Shown: in pieces, positions 4,938-11,484 of the stretch
How positions within the stretch are numbered: the first letter of the stretch is position 1
How the letters are laid out: each line of letters begins with the position of its first letter
Assembly (NCBI GenBank): GCA_046497505.1
Contig: JAWOFN010000047.1
Span: forward strand, 1 to 15,780
DNA: 15,780 nt
Direction: 5' to 3'
DNA from: JAWOFN01 sp046497505 [NCBI: bacterium]
Lineage (GTDB): Bacteria > Blakebacterota > Blakebacteria > Blakebacterales
The notes under the pieces: model-generated
What the model saw: only the letters and a program-made list of their open reading frames with translations
What the model was told of the DNA's origin: nothing
The model's database searches: none
Made by a program: the position numbers and the translations under genes

Positions 4938-5810
4938 ATGACCACCCGCCCCGACTGGCTCGACCCGCGGGCCTACCCCTTCGAGGCCCATCACCTGGAC
5001 CTGCCCGGGGGGCGGATGCACTACGTGGACGAGGGGGAGGGCCCCCCGGTGGTGATGGTGCACGGCAACCCCACCTGGTCGTTCCTCTACCGCCATCTCA
5101 TCCAGCGCCTGGCCCCCCGGTACCGCTGCATCGCCCCCGACCACCTGGGGTTCGGTCTGTCCGAGAAGCCCTCCGGCCGATCCATCCGACCCCAGGAGCA
5201 CGCGCAGAACCTGGGGACCCTCATCGACTCGCTGGGCCTGGAGGGGATCACCCTGGTGGTGCAGGACTGGGGCGGACCCATCGGACTCTCCTTCGCCATC
5301 GAGCGCCCGGAGCGGGTGGCCCGCCTGGTGATCCTCAACACCTGGCTCTGGCCGGTGGACGACGACTGGTACTACCGGGCTTTCAGCGGGTTCATGGGGG
5401 GGCCGGTTGGCGCGTTCCTGATCCGGCGGCTGAACTTCTTCGCCCGGGTCGTCATGCCCATGGCCTACGGGGACCGCAAACGCCTGACCCCCGAGATCCA
5501 CCGCCACTACCTCCGGCCCCTGGGCTCCGCGGAGGAGCGCCTGCAGTGCCTGACCCTCCCCCGGGAGATCATCGCCTCCACCGGCTGGCTCCGCAGTCTT
5601 TGGAACCGGCGGGAGGTGCTCCGGGAGAGACCCGCCCTCATCGTCTGGGGGATGAAGGACATCGGCTTCCGCGAGAAGGAACTGGGCGTCTGGACCGGCG
5701 CCCTCCCCGCGGCGGAGGTCGTCCGCCTCACCAGGGTGGGGCACTACGTCCAGGAGGAGGCCCCCGAGGAGCTGGGGGAGGCGGTGGATCGGTTCCTCGC
5801 CGCGGGCTGA
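4938..5810 (+). CDS. Haloalkane dehalogenase-type alpha/beta hydrolase
   Basis: The 290-residue protein should be cytoplasmic. It has the full haloalkane dehalogenase layout: HGNPTWSFLYR with halide-binding N44, nucleophile D110 followed by halide-binding W111 (VVQDWGGPIG, 107-116), acid D241 (IVWGMKDIGF) and base H269 (VGHYVQEE). An Asp-His-Asp triad with an Asn-Trp halide pair fits subfamily HLD-III (DmbC/DrbA type). Such enzymes hydrolyse carbon-halogen bonds to alcohol and halide, though natural substrates are usually unknown. Numbering starts at the ATG at 4938, which lies six bases after GAGAGG (4926-4931); an ATG at 4932 would leave no spacing. There is no signal peptide. The gene stands alone, about 170 bases before a decayed M20 gene. 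A related epoxide hydrolase or other non-dehalogenating hydrolase remains possible without an assay. Confidence 0.85.
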   Translation: MTTRPDWLDPRAYPFEAHHLDLPGGRMHYVDEGEGPPVVMVHGNPTWSFLYRHLIQRLAPRYRCIAPDHLGFGLSEKPSGRSIRPQEHAQNLGTLIDSLGLEGITLVVQDWGGPIGLSFAIERPERVARLVILNTWLWPVDDDWYYRAFSGFMGGPVGAFLIRRLNFFARVVMPMAYGDRKRLTPEIHRHYLRPLGSAEERLQCLTLPREIIASTGWLRSLWNRREVLRERPALIVWGMKDIGFREKELGVWTGALPAAEVVRLTRVGHYVQEEAPEELGEAVDRFLAAG

Positions 5811-5850
5811 GTCGACGGACCCGGGCCGCGCCGAACCGGGGTATCCCCCC

Positions 5851-5879
5851 TGCGCACGGACCTGGCGGAGGCCTATACT
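5851..5879 (+). promoter_or_regulatory. Candidate promoter upstream of the M20 remnant
   Basis: TATACT at 5874-5879 is a good -10 hexamer in otherwise very GC-rich sequence. The -35 position 17 bases upstream (TGCGCA, 5851-5856) is poor. Transcription would start near 5886, just before the hairpin at 5889-5920. Pattern reading only. Confidence 0.3.
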
Positions 5880-5888
5880 CGAACTTCG

Positions 5889-5920
5889 GGACGAGCGCCG
5901 GCTGCCCGGCGGGCTCGTCC
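5889..5920 (+). other. Strong GC-rich hairpin in the M20 leader region
   Basis: GGACGAGC (5889-5896) pairs with GCTCGTCC (5913-5920), and GCCGG (5897-5901) pairs with CCGGC (5906-5910). This closes a CTGC loop and leaves a two-base GG bulge at 5911-5912, giving 13 base pairs. No T-tract follows on + and none precedes it for the other strand, so it is not a standard intrinsic terminator. It lies at the presumed 5' end of the M20 transcript and could be a leader structure, or a remnant terminator for the hydrolase gene. Confidence 0.55.
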
Positions 5921-5980
5921 AGCTGACATCCGTGTCGGAGCGCTGCGTCCCGGCGGAGACCTGGGAGGTATCCCGATCCC

Positions 5981-6836
5981 ATGAACCCCACCGAACAGCG
6001 GGCCCTCGGAGCCCTGGACACACGGCGCCTGGTCACCGACCTGGCGCACCTGGTGTCCTTCCGCAGCCTGGGCGGCGAGGAGACCCCGATCCAGGAGCAC
6101 ATGGCCGATCTCATGGGGGAGGCCGGCCTGGAGGTGGACCGCTGGGACATCGACATGGCCACGGTGAAGGCCCATCACGCCTACACGGCCGAGATCGACC
6201 GGGAAGAGGCGGTGGGGGTGGTGGGCACCCACAGTGCCCTGCGCTACGAGGGCGTGGATCCCATCGAGAAGTTCCCGCCCCTCTACGAGGCGATGCGGGA
6301 CTTCGAGACCCGGCGGAACGCGTCCGATGACGACCCCTATTTCGCAGCCTACCCCATCCCCTATCCGCTGAGCGTGGGGGTCGTCCGCAGCGGGGTCTGG
6401 GCCTCCAGTGTCCCCGGGGAGCTGGTCTGCGAGGGATGGCTGGGCTTCGGGTCGGGCGAGGACTCCGCGGAGGTCCGCGCCGACTTCGAGGCGACCATCG
6501 CCGCAGCGGCCCGCCGCGACCGGTGGCTGGCCGAGCCCCTTCCGACCGTCACCTGGTGGGGGGCCCAGTTCGAGCCCGCCTCCACCGATCCCCGGAGCCC
6601 CCTGGTGCAGGGCGTCTCCCGGGCCCACATGGAGGTCTCGGTAGAGGAACCGGAACGCCGGGGCATGCCGTACGGTTCCGACATGCGCCTGCTGGCCAAT
6701 GTCGCAGGCATCCCCACCGTGCTCTACGGTCCGGGGAACGTGCGGAGGGCCCACGCCCCGGACGAGTTCGTGCCCATCGCGGAACTGGAGACCGCGGCCG
6801 GCCCGGGGGGCTTCGTACGTCAGGACCCGCCCGTGA
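5981..6836 (+). pseudogene. M20-family deacylase (ArgE/DapE-like), internally deleted and frameshifted
   Basis: Residues 1-83 match the N-terminus of M20 deacylases (LVSFRSLGGEETPIQEHM, EREEA-type VGVVGT). Residues from 84 on match the later part (HSALRYEGVDPIEK, YGSDMRLLANVAGIPTVLYG, HAPDEFVP). The roughly 140 residues normally between them are missing at the T83/H84 junction (6229/6230). They carry the metal-binding HxD, the bridging Asp and the catalytic Glu pair, so no activity is expected. The C-terminal reading frame is also shifted. In frame the protein runs on to 7132 across the convergent gene with low-complexity sequence. One base fewer near 6797-6808 would instead give an ending ARGASYVRTRP and a TGA at 6834-6836, directly beside the stop of the convergent gene at 6837. 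Intact relatives have about 430 residues. GGGAGG (5966-5971) precedes the ATG at 5981. Confidence 0.75.
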
Positions 6837-9800
6837 TCAGCGGGGCGGGATGCGCACCGGCCCCGGCGGGATCTCGGGGCGCTGGTACTGGGGCTTCTTC
6901 AGCTCCTCGAGGAGGTACTCCACCGCCCGCTCGATCATGGGCTCGCCCCCGGCGGCGATCTCCTCGGGCCGGTCCAGGACCTCGATGTCGGGTGAGACGC
7001 CCGTCCCCTCCACGGCCCACTCCCCCTCGACATCCACGAACGCGAACTGCGGGACCGCGATGCTGGAGCCGTCCACGAAGCCGGGGTTGCCCGAGATGCC
7101 CACCAGACCGCCCCAGGTCCGTTCCCCGATGAGGGGGCCCTGGCCCAGCTTCTTGAAGTAGTAGGGGAAGGCGTCCCCGCCGGAGGAGGACTGCCCGTTG
7201 ATGAGGACCGCCTTCGGGCCCAGGTGCACCACGAAGGGCTGGCTGTAGAGATCCATGTGCCGGCGCGCCCAGTAGTTGAGCAGCCGGTTGCCCACCATGA
7301 AGGCCATCTCCTCGGGGATGAACCCGCCGCCGTTGTAGCGGTCGTCGAGGATCAGGGCGTCCTTCATGTGGAGGGGCTGGAAGCCCTCGTACAGCTCCCG
7401 GTGGCCGGGGATCGAGGTGTTGGGGAGGTGGATGTAGCCGATGCGGCCGTCGGAGAGCTCATCGACGATCCGCTCGTTCTCCTTCACCCACGCCTGGTAG
7501 CGGAGCCCCTGCTCGCTCTCCACCGGCTCCACCTCGTAGGTCCGGGCGCCCTGCATCCGGGGACGGTCGTTCACCGTCACCCGGACGATGCGGTCCGCCT
7601 TGTTCACCAGGAAGGCGTAGGGGTTGGTATCGGTGGTGACCTCCTCGCCGTCGATGGCGATGAGGTAGTCCCCCTCGGCGATGTCGATGCCCGGCTCGGT
7701 GAGGGGGCTGCGGAACTCCTCGTGCCAGTTCTCACCGGGGAAGATGCGGCTGATGCGGTAGTGGTCGCCGTCCGCTTCGAACTCGGCACCCAGCAGCCCC
7801 GACCCCACCCGTTCGACCGAGGGGGCCTCGGGGCTGGCGTTCACGTAGGCGTGCCCTACGTTCACCTCCGCGATGAGCTCAGCGATGACGTGGTCGAGGT
7901 CGGGGCGGTAGACCACCGCGCGGGCCATCGGCTCGTACCGCTCGTACATGGCGTCCCAGTCCACCCCGTGCATGCCCGGGTCGTAGAACCAGTCGCGCAT
8001 GATGAGCCAGGCGTCATGGTAGATCTGCATCCACTCCACCTTCGGGTCGATGCGCATCTCCATGCCGCCCAGGTCGAGGCGGCCCGACTCGTTGTCCTGT
8101 CCCGGCCGGAGGGGGACGATCCCGTAGTCCCCCCGGGCCCGGTAGGCCATCTGCTTCGCGTCCGGGGTAAGGGCGTAGGCCTGGATGCCGGAGATGATCG
8201 TCTGGGGGTCCCGGCTCTCCAGGCTGTATTTCTGCACGCCGCCGCCGGAGAAGTAAAGGAGGCCGTCCTCCAGCCCCACAAGACCCCGGTAGCTGTCGGG
8301 GTCCAGACCGGGGAGGACCGTGACCCGCTCGGCGATGCCTTCCAGGTCGACGCGCATCGGGCCCCCGGAGGCGGCCTGCTCGCCGGACCCTTCCTCGGAA
8401 ACCGTCTCCTCACCGCCGGCCGCCGGCTCCTCGTCGCTGCGGGGCGGGAAGGGGTTCCCCGCGTCCGCCTGGAGGGCGGCCAGGTAGATCCGGCTCCGGA
8501 AGCCGCTCTGTCCGTAGTCGAAATCGCGGGCGCTGGTGAAGTAGAGGTAGCGCCCCTTCCGGTCGAAGGCGGGGTTCGTCTCGTCCGTCATGTCCCCGGT
8601 GACCCGGGTGGAGCGGCCCGACGTGAAGGAGTAGAGGTGGATCGAGGACATGAACGCCTCGTTCACGTCGGTGTAGGCGATCCACTCCGAGTCGGGGGAC
8701 CAGGCGTAGTCGGTGAGCTGGGTCTTCGTCGAGCGGGCCACCTCGGTGATCCGTCCGCTCTCCACCTCGACCGCCCGCAGGCGGAGCAGGTTGTCGGAGA
8801 AGGCGATCCACTCCGAGTCGGGGGACCATTCCATGCCGTAGATCCACGCCTCGTCGGCCCGGGTGAGCTGACGGGGCTCTCCCGAGCCGTCGGCGGCGCG
8901 CACGTAGAGCTCGTAGTCGCCGGCGGCGTCGCTGAGATAGGCGAACCACTTCCCGTCGGGGGACCAGGTCCCCTCCCGCTCCCGCACCCCCGAAGTCTCC
9001 GAGACGTTCCGGATGTTGCCGTGCTCCTTCGGCGCGGTCCACAGCTCGCCCCGGGCGGTGAAGAGCACGCGGCCGGCGCTGGGGGAGACGTCGAAGCTCT
9101 CGATCTGCTCGGAGACGTCCTTGTAGTAGGGGTTGGTGTAGGGGCGATCGCCGGGGACCGTGATATCGATCTTCCGGGTCCGTCCGGCAGCGGGGTCCAG
9201 GTGGTGGATGTAGCCGCCGTTCTGGAAGACGATGCCACCCTCACCCCGGGTGGGCCAGAGCACGTCGTACTCGGTGAAGCGGGTGACTTGGCGGACCTGG
9301 TCGCTCTGCAGGTCGTACGCCCAGAGGTTCAGCTTCTGGGCCCCGCCCCGGTCGGAGGTGAAGTAGACGGTGTCACCCACCCAGAGGGGCAGGTTGTCGG
9401 TGCCCTCGAAGTCGGTGAGGCGCCGGCTGGTGCTGCCGGCCAGGTCGTAGATCCAGAGGTCCTGCTGCCGGCCGGCGCGGTAGCGCTTCCAGTGCCGCCA
9501 CTCACGGCTCTTGATGTTGTAGACCAGTTTCTCGCCGGACGCATCGTAGGTCGCGCCCGTGGCACCCTCGGGGATCTCCAGCGGGACCTCCAGCCCGCCG
9601 TCCGGGTCCACCAGGTAGTAGCGCCCCACTCGCTGGCCGAAGGGGGTCCGGTTGGCCCGCACCAGGATGTACTCCCCGTCGGGTGTCCAGTCGAGGGGGA
9701 GGTGGTCGTAGCCGCCCCTGGGGGGCATGGCCCCCACGTCGGGGTAGAAGGTGAGCTGCCTCGGTTCGCCGCCCGATGCGGGGATGACGTAGACCTGACG

Positions 9801-10079
9801 GCTGCCGGCGTACTCGCCGCTGAAGGCGATCCAGTTGCCGTCGGGGCTGAACCGTGCGAATATCTCCATCCCCTCGTGGCTGGTCAGGCGGGTGGCCTGC
9901 CCCCCGGCGAGCGGCGCCGTGTAGAGGTCCCCGGCGTAGGTGAAGACCACCTTCTCGCCGTGGATATGGGGGAAGCGCAGCAGGCGGGTCTCCTGCTGCT
10001 GGGCGTCGGCCCTCAGCGCGCCGGCCAGCAGGAGGACGAGGACGAGGGAGAGGATACGGAGGGGTCTGAGGTGCTCCAT
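6837..10079 (-). CDS. Tricorn-like S41 protease with N-terminal beta-propeller and PDZ domain
   Basis: The 1,080-residue protein begins with a signal peptide (hydrophobic 8-21, cleavage near ADA at 26), so it is exported, unlike archaeal tricorn. Residues about 30-545 are TolB/PD40-type propeller blades (SPDGNWIAFSG, SPDGKWFAYLS, SPDSEWIAFSD, SPDSEWIAYTD). An acidic linker at 548-573 leads to the remaining blades. The region from about 680 holds the S41 core, with a PDZ segment near 760-840. By comparison with tricorn (H746, S965, E1023), the catalytic residues are H743 (NVGHAYV), S966 (SSSGGD, 964-969) and E1024 (VEGTGVSPDI); the Ser-Glu distance of 58 is identical. The Ser before the His in tricorn (S745) is Gly742 here. 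It should degrade or trim peptides in the periplasm or outside. AGGAGG (10088-10093) is eight bases before the ATG; the frame's longer upstream extension is antisense to the esterase and rejected. Confidence 0.93.
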   Translation of the reverse strand: MEHLRPLRILSLVLVLLLAGALRADAQQQETRLLRFPHIHGEKVVFTYAGDLYTAPLAGGQATRLTSHEGMEIFARFSPDGNWIAFSGEYAGSRQVYVIPASGGEPRQLTFYPDVGAMPPRGGYDHLPLDWTPDGEYILVRANRTPFGQRVGRYYLVDPDGGLEVPLEIPEGATGATYDASGEKLVYNIKSREWRHWKRYRAGRQQDLWIYDLAGSTSRRLTDFEGTDNLPLWVGDTVYFTSDRGGAQKLNLWAYDLQSDQVRQVTRFTEYDVLWPTRGEGGIVFQNGGYIHHLDPAAGRTRKIDITVPGDRPYTNPYYKDVSEQIESFDVSPSAGRVLFTARGELWTAPKEHGNIRNVSETSGVREREGTWSPDGKWFAYLSDAAGDYELYVRAADGSGEPRQLTRADEAWIYGMEWSPDSEWIAFSDNLLRLRAVEVESGRITEVARSTKTQLTDYAWSPDSEWIAYTDVNEAFMSSIHLYSFTSGRSTRVTGDMTDETNPAFDRKGRYLYFTSARDFDYGQSGFRSRIYLAALQADAGNPFPPRSDEEPAAGGEETVSEEGSGEQAASGGPMRVDLEGIAERVTVLPGLDPDSYRGLVGLEDGLLYFSGGGVQKYSLESRDPQTIISGIQAYALTPDAKQMAYRARGDYGIVPLRPGQDNESGRLDLGGMEMRIDPKVEWMQIYHDAWLIMRDWFYDPGMHGVDWDAMYERYEPMARAVVYRPDLDHVIAELIAEVNVGHAYVNASPEAPSVERVGSGLLGAEFEADGDHYRISRIFPGENWHEEFRSPLTEPGIDIAEGDYLIAIDGEEVTTDTNPYAFLVNKADRIVRVTVNDRPRMQGARTYEVEPVESEQGLRYQAWVKENERIVDELSDGRIGYIHLPNTSIPGHRELYEGFQPLHMKDALILDDRYNGGGFIPEEMAFMVGNRLLNYWARRHMDLYSQPFVVHLGPKAVLINGQSSSGGDAFPYYFKKLGQGPLIGERTWGGLVGISGNPGFVDGSSIAVPQFAFVDVEGEWAVEGTGVSPDIEVLDRPEEIAAGGEPMIERAVEYLLEELKKPQYQRPEIPPGPVRIPPR
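8675..8828 (-). repeat. 28-base exact direct repeat within the propeller coding region
   Basis: Positions 8675-8702 and 8801-8828 are identical. They encode the SPDSEWIA part of two successive propeller blades. The offset is 126 bases, exactly 42 codons or one blade. A recent blade duplication or gene conversion within the propeller would explain it. Confidence 0.8.
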
Positions 10080-10159
10080 ACAGGCAGCCTCCTGACAAAG
10101 GATTGGTACGCGGTCGGTCTGTAGACTTTGAATGTGCCCTACGGGGGTGGAATACGCAA
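10080..10159. promoter_or_regulatory. Divergent intergenic region between S41 protease and esterase genes
   Basis: These 80 bases must hold the start signals for two divergently read secreted-enzyme genes. Ribosome binding sites are visible for both: AGGAGG on minus (10088-10093) and GGGGGTGG on plus (10143-10150). I cannot single out convincing -35/-10 pairs. The divergent layout suggests, but does not show, shared regulation. Confidence 0.35.
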
Positions 10160-11038
10160 ATGAAGCGTATCGGGGTTCGGAAAGCATGCCCGGCGGGCAG
10201 GGGCGCCATGACGCTGGCGGCGGCGGCGATCCTCGCCGCACCGGGGACCGCCCAGGGACAGGGAGGTGAGGGCATGGAGGTGAAGAGCCGGAAGGACATC
10301 CCCTACCTGGAGACCGCCGCAGACAGCGTGCGCCAGGTGCTGGATGTCTTCGCGCCCGAGGGCGTGGAGGGGGCCCCGGTGATGGTCTTCGTCCACGGCG
10401 GCGCCTTCCACATGAGCGACAAGGCAGACGGGCGCTACTACCCCGAGACCGGCGAGCGGCTGGCACGGGCAGGCTTCGTGGCCGTGCTGCCCAACTATCG
10501 GCTCACCCCCGAGACATACTACCCGGGGCATGCTGAGGATGTGGCGGGAGCGGTGGCGTGGACCTTCCGGCACATCGCCGGATACGGGGGGGACCCTTCG
10601 AAGGTGTTCCTCTCGGGGCATTCCGCCGGGGGGCTCCTGGCCGCGGCGGTGGCTCTGGACCGCGACCTGCTGGCCGATCACGGCACCGAGGCGGACGCCC
10701 TGAGGGGGGTGATCCCCATCTGCGGCCAGTTCCAGATCATCGGCCCCGGCCGCCAGGGGACCTTCGGGGAGGACTCCAGCGCCTGGTCGCGCTTCAGCCC
10801 TCTCTCCCTCATCCGCCCCGACGCGCCTCCCTTCCTGGTCCTCGAGGCGTCCGGGGACGACTGGTGGGCACCGGGACAGGCTGAGGTCTTCGCCGACGCG
10901 CTGGAGATCGCCCGGGTGCCTTTCATGTTCCGGGAGCTGGAGCACGACCACTACAGCATCATCACCGGCCTGGGCACCGAAGGGGACCCCACGCTCGGGC
11001 TGATACGGGACTTCACCGAACGTATGCTCCGCCCCTGA
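10160..11038 (+). CDS. Exported alpha/beta-hydrolase esterase (HSL/BD-FAE-like)
   Basis: The 292-residue protein has an N-terminal export signal (basic start, Ala-rich hydrophobic segment 16-27, probable cleavage near TAQGQ at 30-34). The hydrolase core shows the oxyanion HGGAF motif (79-83), nucleophile elbow GHSAGG with S155 (153-158), acid D233 or D234 (EASGDDWWAP) and base H264 (LEHDHYSII). These features match small carboxylesterases and feruloyl-esterase-like or kynurenine-formamidase-like enzymes of the alpha/beta-hydrolase-3 group; the substrate cannot be read from sequence. The ATG at 10160 follows GGGGGTGG by nine bases, and an earlier in-frame start at 10103 would prepend non-homologous residues. 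It is transcribed away from the S41 protease gene. A role in degrading external esters alongside the exported peptidase is inference. Confidence 0.88.
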   Translation: MKRIGVRKACPAGRGAMTLAAAAILAAPGTAQGQGGEGMEVKSRKDIPYLETAADSVRQVLDVFAPEGVEGAPVMVFVHGGAFHMSDKADGRYYPETGERLARAGFVAVLPNYRLTPETYYPGHAEDVAGAVAWTFRHIAGYGGDPSKVFLSGHSAGGLLAAAVALDRDLLADHGTEADALRGVIPICGQFQIIGPGRQGTFGEDSSAWSRFSPLSLIRPDAPPFLVLEASGDDWWAPGQAEVFADALEIARVPFMFRELEHDHYSIITGLGTEGDPTLGLIRDFTERMLRP

Positions 11039-11120
11039 GGTGACCGGGACCGCCTACTCGCAGCGCAGCCTCTGCACCGGGCCCACCGGGGGACGCGGTG
11101 TGCCGCCTGTCATGCCGGGA

Positions 11121-11333
11121 TCAGACGGTCGTACCGCCACCCGCCGGAGCCTTCGGGTAGAGGAAGAAGGCGATGGCCCCCAGGAAGAAGGCAAAGGCGC
11201 CGTCCAGGGCCCCGTCGGCCACGATGTTGAAGAGGAAACCGTAGGGTACGATCCCCAGGGCCATCAGGCAGGCGTAGAAGAGGCTGAAGACACCGATCCA
11301 GGTGAAGATCCTACCGAGCATGGAGATCTGCAT
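11121..11333 (-). CDS. Small two-helix membrane protein of unknown function
   Basis: The 70-residue protein has two hydrophobic helices, about residues 9-30 (FTWIGVFSLFYACLMALGIV) and 43-60 (LDGAFAFFLGAIAFFLYP), with short polar ends. I do not recognise a family. The ATG at 11333 is supported by AGGAG (11341-11345 on the + strand) seven bases upstream on the minus strand. The frame continues open upstream to 11933, but that part is antisense to acnA and is not coding. It converges with the esterase gene across an 82-base gap and diverges from acnA across 151 bases. Confidence 0.65.
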   Translation of the reverse strand: MQISMLGRIFTWIGVFSLFYACLMALGIVPYGFLFNIVADGALDGAFAFFLGAIAFFLYPKAPAGGGTTV

Positions 11334-11484
11334 GAGCGCGCTCCTGTAAGAGGGTTCCAGATGCCATCTTCCCCTCGCATCCCCGCACCTGGCTTCGTAT
11401 CCTACAACGGCCGCGTGACAATCGCATCCGGAACATCCGCGGCCCTTCAGTGAGCGCGCATAGGACCCCAGCCTGGACCGGAAC
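11334..11484. promoter_or_regulatory. Divergent intergenic region upstream of acnA
   Basis: These 151 bases separate the divergent small membrane protein and acnA genes and should contain promoters for both, including that of the acnA-ispG-pabB group. I see no confident -35/-10 pair, operator palindrome or riboswitch-like structure. Confidence 0.3.

Noticed and set aside
4812-6754. Minus-strand frames of 403 and 293 codons opposite the dehalogenase and the M20 remnant
   Set aside because: Low-complexity products with no ribosome binding site, directly antisense to recognisable genes.
6837-7132. C-terminal extension of the M20 protein to 7132
   Set aside because: Arg/Pro/Ser-rich antisense reading of the S41 gene, best explained by a frameshift near 6,800.
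7224-10124. A 966-codon open frame on the + strand opposite the S41 protease
   Set aside because: It is the antisense shadow of a GC-rich gene. Its product is Val/Gly/Asp/Pro-rich without motifs, while the minus strand encodes a textbook tricorn-like protein.
10080-10466. N-terminal extension of the S41 protease to 10466
   Set aside because: It would overlap the esterase gene in antisense. A signal peptide and a perfect AGGAGG mark the start at 10079.
11039-11120. Intrinsic terminator between the convergent esterase and small membrane protein genes
   Set aside because: Short CACCG/CGGTG pairing can be drawn, but the loop is long and there is no T-tract on either strand.
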